A stretch of DNA of 55,155 nucleotides from NCBI GenBank assembly GCA_016711345.1, contig JADJTD010000003.1, positions 1-55,155 of the forward strand, in the 5' to 3' direction. Shown one piece after another: positions 48,156 through 55,155 of this stretch (position 1 is its first letter; every line of letters begins with the position of its first letter). The notes beneath the pieces were generated by a model, which worked only from the letters and a program-made list of their open reading frames with translations, was not told the origin of the DNA and did no database searches. Made by a program: the position numbers and the translations under genes. The stretch comes from Chloracidobacterium sp. Lineage in GTDB: Bacteria; Acidobacteriota; Blastocatellia; Pyrinomonadales; Pyrinomonadaceae.

Positions 48156-49267
48156 ACCATTATCCTTACACCTTCACGAACGTACTGCCTATTCAACTTC
48201 GTCTGTTGGATGAAAGACCGCATACGAGCCTGCCAAGCGCGAATCTTGGCTATCTCACGAGCATTATCTAAACTTGCAGCCTCAAGCGCGTATGCCTGCC
48301 GTTTCCAAGCACGAATTTTGCGCTCGATCCCACGCTGGATTTGTGTGGCCTCATAAACGCTTATTTCTTTACCTTGATAAGTTAATACTTTGCTGGCGTA
48401 TGAGTCCAACTCACGCTGTCTGTATGCGTTCTTTGAAATGCCATCGAAGAACGGATAAAACGAATGTCGGCAATTCCAGCCCATCAGACCCGGTCCAGTT
48501 CCGTATCCAGTCTCAGCCACAAAATCGGGATAGCGCTTATCACGTCCAGACCTCGAAAAGATTGTCCCTTGCCATCGCTGGTGATCAGGTCTCGCCCCAA
48601 TATGGGCAGATGTTTGCACAAGATCCACGTCCATTTCGTTCATGCGCTCAATCTGCATCTCACCTGTGGTTTGCGAGACTCCAGTCAACACTGCCCGACG
48701 CATTGCTACATCCAACTGGTCAGCGCTTCCGCGATAGGAGATCACAGTAAGACCGCCTTGAGCCACCTGTTGGATCGCGGCGCGAATCGCCTGGTCATAA
48801 CTCATGGCTCCGTTTGCTACCTGCATATAAGCCAGGTCTGCCGCCTGAATAAACGCAGTCTGACCGGTTGTGGCGGTAGTCATCGTCATGTTCGTGACAA
48901 TACCTTGAGTCTTGCTCAGCCCTGCGGAGAGCACTTGCGCCATAGCAGGTGAGAGATTGATAGGCAACGGGTTGAGTCCTGCGTTTATATAAATACTGTC
49001 GTCAAATGCCAGTGATTTCACTCCAGCAGCATCAAAGGCCTCGCGCAGTGCTCTCTGTGATCTACCTGTCAGCCGTGCCAATTCCTCAAGAGCGTTTTCA
49101 TATACCAGCCCTGACTCTATGAGTCGTTGCATCTGCCATGTCGCCGTTTCTGTCATTGGCATTTTTGCCAACCGACGCGCAATGTCATTAAGAACAGATT
49201 GGGTATATTCTTCATAAAGCGCCACGATGGGATCAACCAGCGCGTCGAGGTCTTCAGCAAGGAGCAT
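48152..49267 (-). CDS. Minor capsid protein 2 / head morphogenesis protein
   Basis: 371 residues from ATG 49267. 'VDLVQTSAHIGARPDHQRWQ' followed by 'GWNCRHSFYPFFDG' is the signature of phage minor capsid protein 2 (MuF-related). It follows the portal gene, as usual. It is injected or lies near the portal vertex. Confidence 0.85.
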   Translation of the reverse strand: MLLAEDLDALVDPIVALYEEYTQSVLNDIARRLAKMPMTETATWQMQRLIESGLVYENALEELARLTGRSQRALREAFDAAGVKSLAFDDSIYINAGLNPLPINLSPAMAQVLSAGLSKTQGIVTNMTMTTATTGQTAFIQAADLAYMQVANGAMSYDQAIRAAIQQVAQGGLTVISYRGSADQLDVAMRRAVLTGVSQTTGEMQIERMNEMDVDLVQTSAHIGARPDHQRWQGTIFSRSGRDKRYPDFVAETGYGTGPGLMGWNCRHSFYPFFDGISKNAYRQRELDSYASKVLTYQGKEISVYEATQIQRGIERKIRAWKRQAYALEAASLDNAREIAKIRAWQARMRSFIQQTKLNRQYVREGVRIMV

Positions 49268-49275
49268 AGATCAGC

Positions 49276-50796
49276 CTATTCAGAGTTCTGGTCGCCACTA
49301 AAAAAATCTGCTTCTTGCATGAGCTTCTTGCGGTTCTCCGCGATCTTCGCCGACACTTTGGATATCCTTTCGGCAGTCCAGCCGTTATCTTCGAGGAACG
49401 ACTCAAGAGGCATTCCCGCGCTCTTTGCTTGAGCGGCGGCAGCCCAAAACGCCGATTGTATTTCTGTATCATCCAACGGGTCTTTGGCAAAGACAGGTCT
49501 TTCACCTATGGAGTGATCAAGATTGCCTCTTTGATAGCTGGTCAGGTCAAAGCCCTCGAACCCCTTGTACCGCCTCCAACCTGCGATAGCAACCGCCATT
49601 TGTTGTGCGCGGACAAGTGCATTGTCGTAATTGGGTCGGCGCTGCTGCACCTTGGCTTCCACTGGCGCACGATTGATCCGCAGAGCTCGACCGCTGATGT
49701 CGCCAGAGACATTGTGCAAATCCGAATTCAGTTCGGGGTAATCGCGCTCCAATTCCTCCAACAACTGCTTGATATTCGATGACACAGCCGGAATATCAAT
49801 GTCGTTCACAAGGGATTGTGCTTTTGCCTCAGAGTTTGTGGTCCAGATCATGTTTTCGGATTCGCGGTCTTCCTGTTCTTCGTCATCTGACGGCGCACTC
49901 ATTCCAGCCATCAGCCAACCGCCAGCAATCACCTTGCGAATTTGGTCGTGTAGTTTCGAGGCTTGATCGTCGATCTCGCGGAATTTGCCCAAGTCCGGAT
50001 GCATCTCACTCCAGCCAAAATTCAGCCCCACGTCGTTGTGTTTTACAAAGACCATCGGAACAAAACCGTAGGGGACATCCCATGTCGCCGAATCCCCATC
50101 CCACGGGTACAGTTCATTATCCAAGTAGGTTTCGTACACTACATTTTCGCCGTCTCGATATGCCACCTCTTGGTACATCACTTTCGCGCCATCATTCCGG
50201 CGTGGATCTTGCCGTTCTTCTTCGATGACATATCCCTTTACATTGCCCCAATCGTCCAAGACAATATCGGCAATCTGCGAAGGATGAACAAGGGACATAT
50301 ACACTTTTTCAACTGCAGGTATATCCTTGACAATAATGATGCCGTCGCCAAATGTTGTTCCCCAAAGCGAGAAAACATCTTTTTTGACCTGCCAATTCGA
50401 CCACTTCCAAATCTGGGATATGGCAGGACGAAGAGATTTATTATCTGCGATGATCGGCAGGGCGCTCTTGATCTCTTTACCGTCGCCCGCGCCAGGGTCC
50501 AGCATCCCGCCCCAAAGGTGCGACTTCCAGAACTCCCCAAGTCTGTAAGCCGGGTTATATATGCCTCGGATGTGCTCATAAAGCTGATATTCGCTTTTGT
50601 ACAACTGGCTCCAGGCATTCAGTTTGTCGTAGGCATTATTTTCATTCATCGCCCACAGCAGGGAGTAGCGCAATTTCCGCGCCGCGAAATCTTCGAAGTT
50701 ATCGAGATTGGTTTGATCCGTCCCAAGATAGGCGGACTGAAAAGCTGCGTAACCCTTCATAGTTGCTCTCCAAAGTCTTTGCAGGATATTTGCCAT
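49276..50796 (-). CDS. Portal protein
   Basis: 506 residues from ATG 50796. Long helical wing and stem pattern; 'DIIAVEK'-type strand region ('FGDGIIIVKDIPAVEKVYMS'), 'YGFVPMVFVKHNDVGLNFGW' and a C-terminal crown tail. Position between terminase and MuF-like genes confirms the call. The dodecameric portal is the DNA channel at one capsid vertex. Confidence 0.88.
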   Translation of the reverse strand: MANILQRLWRATMKGYAAFQSAYLGTDQTNLDNFEDFAARKLRYSLLWAMNENNAYDKLNAWSQLYKSEYQLYEHIRGIYNPAYRLGEFWKSHLWGGMLDPGAGDGKEIKSALPIIADNKSLRPAISQIWKWSNWQVKKDVFSLWGTTFGDGIIIVKDIPAVEKVYMSLVHPSQIADIVLDDWGNVKGYVIEEERQDPRRNDGAKVMYQEVAYRDGENVVYETYLDNELYPWDGDSATWDVPYGFVPMVFVKHNDVGLNFGWSEMHPDLGKFREIDDQASKLHDQIRKVIAGGWLMAGMSAPSDDEEQEDRESENMIWTTNSEAKAQSLVNDIDIPAVSSNIKQLLEELERDYPELNSDLHNVSGDISGRALRINRAPVEAKVQQRRPNYDNALVRAQQMAVAIAGWRRYKGFEGFDLTSYQRGNLDHSIGERPVFAKDPLDDTEIQSAFWAAAAQAKSAGMPLESFLEDNGWTAERISKVSAKIAENRKKLMQEADFFSGDQNSE

Positions 50797-50800
50797 GTGA

Positions 50801-51268
50801 TCATCCGTCGTGCTTCACCAGCCAGCCCATTTCGACAATAGTGTTGATCAGAATTGTCTCTAACTGGTCAGAAATACCAAACCGAGCTTTGTTGATCTTG
50901 ATGGATTTCAAAATATCCCCGTCGGCATGTCGGAGGCTGGCAGCCTTCCAATCCGATATCATTTCAATAAGATCGATCAGGTTCATTCCGTTGATGCCGT
51001 TTTGGTAGTGCTCAGGATGATGGCTGTTTACTGCGTAGTGATGCTCCAACGCCACCCCCATATCTTTCAAGGTAGATTTGTATTCGTCACTGCCATAGGT
51101 CAATGACCTCAGCATTGGCGTGTACCTGTCATACACAGCCTTTTCTGGCTCATGGAGTTTGCTATCGTCGTGATGGATGGATCGCTTATGAATTTTCATA
51201 ATGATTTCCATCAAGAAAAATTGAACTTTTCTTATGTGTGAGAGTGTCTCTTTCAAACTATCAAACAT
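50801..51268 (-). CDS. DUF5662 family protein
   Basis: 155 residues; GGAG then ATG 51268. 'SIHHDDSKLHEPE' and 'EHHYAVNSHHPEHYQNGING' followed by 'MNLIDLIEMISDWKAASLRH' are family blocks. The His/Asp pattern suggests an HD-like metal site. Family members are frequent in phages; function unknown. Confidence 0.85.
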   Translation of the reverse strand: MFDSLKETLSHIRKVQFFLMEIIMKIHKRSIHHDDSKLHEPEKAVYDRYTPMLRSLTYGSDEYKSTLKDMGVALEHHYAVNSHHPEHYQNGINGMNLIDLIEMISDWKAASLRHADGDILKSIKINKARFGISDQLETILINTIVEMGWLVKHDG

Positions 51269-51280
51269 TGGTTACTCCGT

Positions 51281-52741
51281 CTATCCGCGATTGTTCTTCA
51301 TCGGGTTCTTGCCGCGCTTCACTGTCAGTGCCGTGCCACTCTTGCCAGCCCACAGAGCCAGCGCCCACGCCCAAAACATATCGGCATGGTGTTTCTCGTT
51401 CGCTTCCGTGTCGAATGTGCTGGAATTTGCTCCCGTCACTTTTCGGCGAATGCTGTGGATTTGATATGCAAGATCACGCTCTAAAGGTATTTGTGCCTCT
51501 GCCTTTTGACATCGAAGTTTCGCTTCAACTGCCCAAAGTTCCTTCTTCTCGTTCGTAAATGTGACACCCTGCGCCTGTGGATAATCTGCTGTAATGTCCT
51601 CGGCAAGTTGCATTCCCAAACCAGAGTCATCGATCAGGAAATTGGTCACAGGCAACATATCGAGCACCTTCCGTACAACTGCTTTCTGCTGGGTAAATTC
51701 GGTGCGGTCAAGGGATACATGCAAACGGTATGGCAGGCTTTCAAGGTGCGAGTTTTTTCCAAGCAGGATGATCTCCGTTGTGTCATGTTTGCGTCCAATA
51801 TCCATTCCGCCAACAAGGGTCGGCTCGATCCGGGCATCTATGCACATCTGTGCAACTTCGTTCACGGCTTGCAGGGCAGCATCCACTCCACGCACTTTGC
51901 GGTACCAGAGCTTGCCATCAGCCGCCAATGCCTGATTGCGCTTGATAAGATCCCAATCAATCCATGAGACAGCCTCATCAAGCCAGGCACATTCGTATTC
52001 CTGCTGAAAATCCTCGAGCACCATATTTTCGAAGATCTGGATCAGGCGCGGTGTCCCAAATTGGAAAACCCTATCCTCTGTCGGCAAGGTTGGTGCAAGT
52101 AGCGTAGCCGACCGGACATCTTTGCACATCGAGGATGTAAGCCACCACGGAACCATTCCGCGGACATAACCTGGGTATTTACGGAACGCTTCGGTGTAGA
52201 TCTCCCAGAAGACTCCGCGAGCTCCGAGTGGTGAGGACCCGATCCGCATCTTGCCACCCTTGGAAATGGCGGGTAATGCAGACTGGTAGATCTCGCGGTC
52301 ATTCGGATAATGTGCGAATTCATCCAGATAGATGACCGCTTTCGCCTTACCGCGCACAGGTCGGCAAGGGTGAGAGATCAAGCGTGACCCGTTGTGGAAT
52401 TCCAACTCAAAGCGGTTATCTGTCTTGAGTTTTGGTCTTATGTCTGCATCCAGAGCTTCGATCACTGCCTTGGCGTAGCGGATTTTTTCTCCCGCTTCGT
52501 CCTGATTGATCGACACAAAGATGTGTGGCACACGCGGGTTATTGATTGCGCTTGCCACGCTCTCTGCTGCTGCCAGCCATGACCAGCCTACCTGCCGGCT
52601 CTTTGATTCAATCGCCAATAGCGACGGGTTGTTAAGGTGCGATAATTGAAAATTCTTCCATTTCGCATCGGGGTCGCCGACAGCATCAGGGAGAGAGAGG
52701 TGTTCGATCAGGAATACAAGGTTATCGGAGATTGAGTCCAC
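51281..52741 (-). CDS. terL: Terminase large subunit
   Basis: 486 residues; GTG start at 52741, 6 bases after the upstream stop. ATPase: 'ESKSRQVGWSW' (45-55) Walker A-like, 'AVIYLDEFA' Walker B near 133-141, 'GSSPLGARG' coupling motif. Nuclease: 'GGMDIGRKHD' and 'LIDDSGLG' supply the acidic residues. Resembles the Mu-type/large terminase group. It cuts and pumps DNA into the head. Confidence 0.93.
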   Translation of the reverse strand: MDSISDNLVFLIEHLSLPDAVGDPDAKWKNFQLSHLNNPSLLAIESKSRQVGWSWLAAAESVASAINNPRVPHIFVSINQDEAGEKIRYAKAVIEALDADIRPKLKTDNRFELEFHNGSRLISHPCRPVRGKAKAVIYLDEFAHYPNDREIYQSALPAISKGGKMRIGSSPLGARGVFWEIYTEAFRKYPGYVRGMVPWWLTSSMCKDVRSATLLAPTLPTEDRVFQFGTPRLIQIFENMVLEDFQQEYECAWLDEAVSWIDWDLIKRNQALAADGKLWYRKVRGVDAALQAVNEVAQMCIDARIEPTLVGGMDIGRKHDTTEIILLGKNSHLESLPYRLHVSLDRTEFTQQKAVVRKVLDMLPVTNFLIDDSGLGMQLAEDITADYPQAQGVTFTNEKKELWAVEAKLRCQKAEAQIPLERDLAYQIHSIRRKVTGANSSTFDTEANEKHHADMFWAWALALWAGKSGTALTVKRGKNPMKNNRG

Positions 52742-52747
52742 ATCGGA

Positions 52748-53191
52748 TTAATCCGCCTGCGTCGTTATATTTTTGTCAGAAACTCTTCGATGACGGATAA
52801 ACTGTTCCGGTGTGATTTCAGGAGCATGTTTTTGGATCTGATGGATCAATCGAGATGCCCAGTCCTTCATATCTGCAATGATTTCATCACGCTCGTTGAG
52901 TTCTATTCGATACTTTTCGTTTTCGCGCCGTACCTGTGCAACATCCAAGGTCAGTTCTTCGACTCTTTTTTGCAACTCAAGAACGTGCTCAGCCCATCTG
53001 TCAGCTACCTGTGCATGCAAGTTATTTGCTTCAGCGTCAGCCTTGTGAGACTCGGCGTCAGCCTTGTGAGATTCAGCATCGGTCTTCTTTACTTCAGTCG
53101 GAGTTTTACGAAACGTAATGTACAAAGCCGCCATAGCGGCCAGCAATGACGGAACAGCAGTAAAAAGCGCAAGGATCGTTTCAGTCGTCAT
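52748..53191 (-). CDS. Membrane-anchored coiled-coil protein (147 aa)
   Basis: ATG 53191. An N-terminal membrane helix ('ILALFTAVPSLLAAMAALYI') is followed by a long coiled coil with three near-identical heptads ('ESHKADAESHKADAE', a 21-bp repeat). A holin or spanin-like role is possible. A terminator ends only a few bases upstream of its ATG, and no ribosome site is visible. Confidence 0.65.
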   Translation of the reverse strand: MTTETILALFTAVPSLLAAMAALYITFRKTPTEVKKTDAESHKADAESHKADAEANNLHAQVADRWAEHVLELQKRVEELTLDVAQVRRENEKYRIELNERDEIIADMKDWASRLIHQIQKHAPEITPEQFIRHRRVSDKNITTQAD

Positions 53192-53194
53192 GCT

Positions 53195-53221
53195 AAAAAG
53201 GGTAAGGTTTTACCCTTACCC
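53195..53221 (-). terminator. Terminator abutting the 147-aa gene start
   Basis: Minus strand GGGTAAGG-GTAAAA-CCTTACCC then TTTTTAGC directly before ATG 53191. Confidence 0.7.
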
Positions 53222-53236
53222 TTCCCCAATCAACGA

Positions 53237-53677
53237 TCAACCAGCGGCAGAGCCGTGAATCTTGTTGCTGGCAAAAAGCAGAAGCAACGCATTGACCATC
53301 TTGAGTAATTCAGGATCAAACCCGTCAAACAGGTTCAGGAACTGTGTCATATCGACCCCGAAATAGAAAGTCACAAAGAACGCGACGACTGCGGCCAGTA
53401 CAAAAGCCTTTTGATCGCGGAGGCTGAATACGGGCGCAAATTTGTCAGCCAGCAGGTTCCAGAAGGTCTTGACCAACTGAGTACCACGCTCCGAGCCGAG
53501 CCCGATCACAAACACAGCGATCAACATTTCAAACAACGCCTTGAACACCTGGGAGATTCCATCTTGCACGGTCTCAGCCGGCGGAGTTGCTCCCTGAGCG
53601 AACGCAGGAACGACCAACACGGACGCCATCACGATCACAGCCAAAAAAACAGTGAGGAACTTCTTCAAATTTTTCAT
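53237..53677 (-). CDS. Holin-like membrane protein (146 aa)
   Basis: AAGGAG then ATG 53677. A signal peptide ('KKFLTVFLAVIVMASVLVVP' then 'AFAQG') and two to three further hydrophobic helices (about 45-62, 88-105, 125-140). Small size and topology suggest a holin, or a structural membrane protein. Proximity to packaging genes is unusual for lysis genes in this phage type. Confidence 0.55.
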   Translation of the reverse strand: MKNLKKFLTVFLAVIVMASVLVVPAFAQGATPPAETVQDGISQVFKALFEMLIAVFVIGLGSERGTQLVKTFWNLLADKFAPVFSLRDQKAFVLAAVVAFFVTFYFGVDMTQFLNLFDGFDPELLKMVNALLLLFASNKIHGSAAG

Positions 53678-53692
53678 GCCTATCTCCTTAAC

Positions 53693-53742
53693 TAGATAAA
53701 AAAATACACGGGGCAAATTCCATTGCTGGAATCTGCCCCGTG
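53693..53742 (-). terminator. Terminator in the leader of the holin-like gene
   Basis: Minus strand CACGGGGCAgATTCC, loop AGCAAT, GGAATtTGCCCCGTG, followed by TATTTTTTTATCTAG. It ends about 18 bases before ATG 53677. Layout mirrors 42071 and 44403. Confidence 0.85.
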
Positions 53743-53780
53743 TTCTACGACATCAGTCGGGCGATCTAAGTTGTTACTGC

Positions 53781-53786
53781 ATTATA
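53781..53786 (-). promoter_or_regulatory. TG-adjacent -10 TATAAT before a terminator
   Basis: Minus-strand TGTATAATGC; CGCCCGACTGA follows at about 25 bases, then the terminator. A parallel arrangement occurs at 44509. Confidence 0.4.
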
Positions 53787-53808
53787 CATGATTTTTGAAA
53801 CGTGCGTT

Positions 53809-54102
53809 CTATTTTTGATTGATCAGGATGGTTTTACCCTCAGTCCACGCAATTGAATCTTGGTTAAATCTTTGACGTAAATATTTTATTTCGTCATAAA
53901 GCCGGAGGCTTGCATCCTCGTCTATCTCAAATACCCATGCAGCATTTTGCCATTCCGCTGTTGGGTAAGACGCCCCGCTAAAAAATATTTGAGTTGCATT
54001 GCTTTTTATGGCGCTATCAACTCTCTCAAAAAATCGCGCCCACATAGCCTGGGATAGTTTATCGTCGGTATTTCCGATTTGAATTACTGTTGTTTTGCTC
54101 AT
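53809..54102 (-). CDS. Hypothetical protein (97 aa)
   Basis: ATG 54102, 12 bases after the preceding stop. Alpha/beta, begins 'MSKTTVIQIGNTDDKLSQAM'. No family recognised. Lies between packaging genes. Confidence 0.6.
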   Translation of the reverse strand: MSKTTVIQIGNTDDKLSQAMWARFFERVDSAIKSNATQIFFSGASYPTAEWQNAAWVFEIDEDASLRLYDEIKYLRQRFNQDSIAWTEGKTILINQK

Positions 54103-54114
54103 AATTTACGCTTT

Positions 54115-54372
54115 CTATTTTTGCGCCTCTGCCTTTTTGGGAGGTCGGCGCTTCTTGGTGATATGAATATTCGTATCCTCGATGGAACTGGCAAGGATGA
54201 TAAATTCAATCCTGCCCCAGCCCGTCGAGTTTCGGACCACCATCAGAGCATCTAGAATCTCGCGCACATCATCAGGCGTTATCTGTGGGTATTCCGTCAA
54301 CAGGTTCACTGCCTGCTCTTGGGTCGACTGACTGTTCTGCTGAGTCTGATACGTCGCTGCTTGTTGTGACAT
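54115..54372 (-). CDS. Small protein overlapping terminase small subunit (85 aa)
   Basis: ATG 54372 has a strong GGAGG site 6 bases away and overlaps the preceding gene by 101 bases in another frame. Gln-rich start ('SQQAATYQTQQNSQSTQEQA') and a helix/strand core ('RNSTGWGRIEFIILASSIED'), basic end. Function unknown. Confidence 0.65.
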   Translation of the reverse strand: MSQQAATYQTQQNSQSTQEQAVNLLTEYPQITPDDVREILDALMVVRNSTGWGRIEFIILASSIEDTNIHITKKRRPPKKAEAQK

Positions 54373-54847
54373 CCTGTGCCTCCACTTCTATAACTTCTTG
54401 CAACTGTGGGTAAACGGCTTCCCACCGCTTGCGCCTGATTTCATCAATGGATACTTGTTTTTCTGGATCATTGTTCAAGTTCGGGAACAACAGTCCGAGC
54501 CTGTCTAACTCTGGATCAAATAACGCCAGGTATTTCGCTCTCTGGTTTTGAAGCATCACCAACATGGTTATGGAGTCCCTGTCGCCAGCCTTTACCCCCT
54601 CCCAAATACCATTAAGCGCGGTGTCGATCCTGCGGATTTCCAACTGTACGATGTCGGAATACTCGCTGATCTGTTCTTCACGGTATCGCCTGGCTACGAT
54701 CTTTACGTCATTTGCAATCGTGCCAAGCGACACATTCAACTGCGATGCCATGTCGCGGTAGTTCAGCCCTGCCAGCACATTGGCTGCGACAATGGCACGC
54801 CGTTTCTCGATCTCAAGTTCGCGTTCTTTGGTCAATCCTCGCGCCAT
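54272..54847 (-). CDS. terS: Terminase small subunit-like protein
   Basis: 191 residues from ATG 54847, 2 bases after the ParB-like stop. An N-terminal helix-turn-helix ('YRDMASQLNVSLGTIANDVK', about 32-51) is followed by a long coiled coil and a disordered acidic end that is overlapped by the next gene. It recognises packaging sites for terL. Confidence 0.75.
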   Translation of the reverse strand: MARGLTKERELEIEKRRAIVAANVLAGLNYRDMASQLNVSLGTIANDVKIVARRYREEQISEYSDIVQLEIRRIDTALNGIWEGVKAGDRDSITMLVMLQNQRAKYLALFDPELDRLGLLFPNLNNDPEKQVSIDEIRRKRWEAVYPQLQEVIEVEAQDVTTSSDVSDSAEQSVDPRAGSEPVDGIPTDNA

Positions 54848-54849
54848 GT

Positions 54850-55155
54850 TTAACTCTTAACGTTCAGTCCATCCGAAATCTGTTCAAGGAGTTGATGCAA
54901 AGCATCAGCGTTCGTCTTGCCCTTCGGCATCGTTGAGCGCGTCCGTTCGAGTATCTTTTTGAGCAGCGCGGCAGTCTTGGCAGGGATGTTTACACCTGTC
55001 ACAGAGGCAATCGGCACCGCGCCAACTCCCTTCATCGCTTCGCCGTCTTGGGTGATATATCCTTCGCTCAGATCAGTGATGTGGCGTGTGAAGATTTCAA
55101 GAATTGCGATTAGGGCGGTGGTTACGTTCTTCACCCCATAAGAGGCTGATGTCGC
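54850..55155 (-). CDS. ParB-like nuclease-domain protein, C-terminal part (continues from base 1)
   Basis: The frame is open to the right edge of the window, so a GTG at 55134 need not be the true start. 'ASYGVKNVTTALIAILEIFT' is the C-terminal region expected after the left-edge segment 'NEYDAVMD' in this family. Stop at 54850, 2 bases before terS. The two parts join in frame if one edge base is shared. Confidence 0.75.
   Translation of the reverse strand, partial: ATSASYGVKNVTTALIAILEIFTRHITDLSEGYITQDGEAMKGVGAVPIASVTGVNIPAKTAALLKKILERTRSTMPKGKTNADALHQLLEQISDGLNVKS

Overview
The window reads as the complete circular genome of a temperate tailed phage with a non-contractile tail (siphovirus), about 55.15 kb, cut open inside one gene. 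The left edge and the right edge each carry part of one minus-strand ParB-like gene (N-terminal part 632 to 1, C-terminal part 55155 to 54850). An att-like tRNA 3' half lies beside an integrase in the interior, not at an edge. One regulatory 12-mer recurs on both sides of that att site. A chromosomal partition-type ParB and two short tRNA genes fit a phage-plasmid or a phage that is sometimes extrachromosomal. The host is probably a member of Chloroflexota (Anaerolineae-like): a lipoprotein/ATPase has a Thr-Pro-rich linker of the kind common there. This is inference; no ribosomal marker is present.

Layout. Two transcription arms diverge near 2.0 kb and converge on a bidirectional terminator at 33.35 kb. 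The minus arm starts at 1989 with a putative antirestriction methyltransferase and the ParB-like gene. It then wraps into terminase, portal, minor capsid, a sortase-like protein, two surface-type proteins, scaffold, decoration and major capsid proteins, head-tail joining proteins, tail tube, Gp15-like chaperones, tape measure and tail tip. The plus arm starts with tRNA-Gly, a 1626-residue Type ISP-like restriction-modification enzyme and a DUF3800-like protein. It continues with RadC, an ArdC-like domain, ParB, two methyltransferases (one C5), DUF488, a radical SAM protein, the integrase and the att site. A divergent repressor/sigma-like switch follows at 16.7-17.1 kb. Next come an SSB-like protein, a replication initiator with embedded iterons, DnaB, a structured RNA plus tRNA-Thr, a lipobox FtsK/HerA-type ATPase, an N6-methylase-like protein, and an early module of coiled-coil, zinc, SWIM, Ycf46-like AAA+, DUF1257 (Ycf35)-like and DUF2997-like proteins.

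How it works together. Replication probably starts at four 15-bp dyad iterons next to an AT-rich tract inside the initiator gene, as in lambda O, with DnaB encoded immediately after. Integration would use the tyrosine recombinase at a tRNA(CAT) 3' end. Lysogeny is probably held by the leaderless XRE repressor. A 12-bp element, TGAACACTTA[A/T]C, stands before eleven plus-strand genes and before one gene-free structured RNA; it looks like a phage-specific promoter or start-associated signal. Several intrinsic terminators sit immediately upstream of it, so each short cassette appears to be restarted. Packaging, head and tail genes overlap by ATGA or TAATG and form long translationally coupled operons.

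Most worth following up: the circular junction, the 12-bp element and its structured RNA, the Ycf46/DUF1257/DUF2997/SWIM module with shared C-terminal tails, the phage sortase-like protein, and the embedded origin. No endolysin was recognised.
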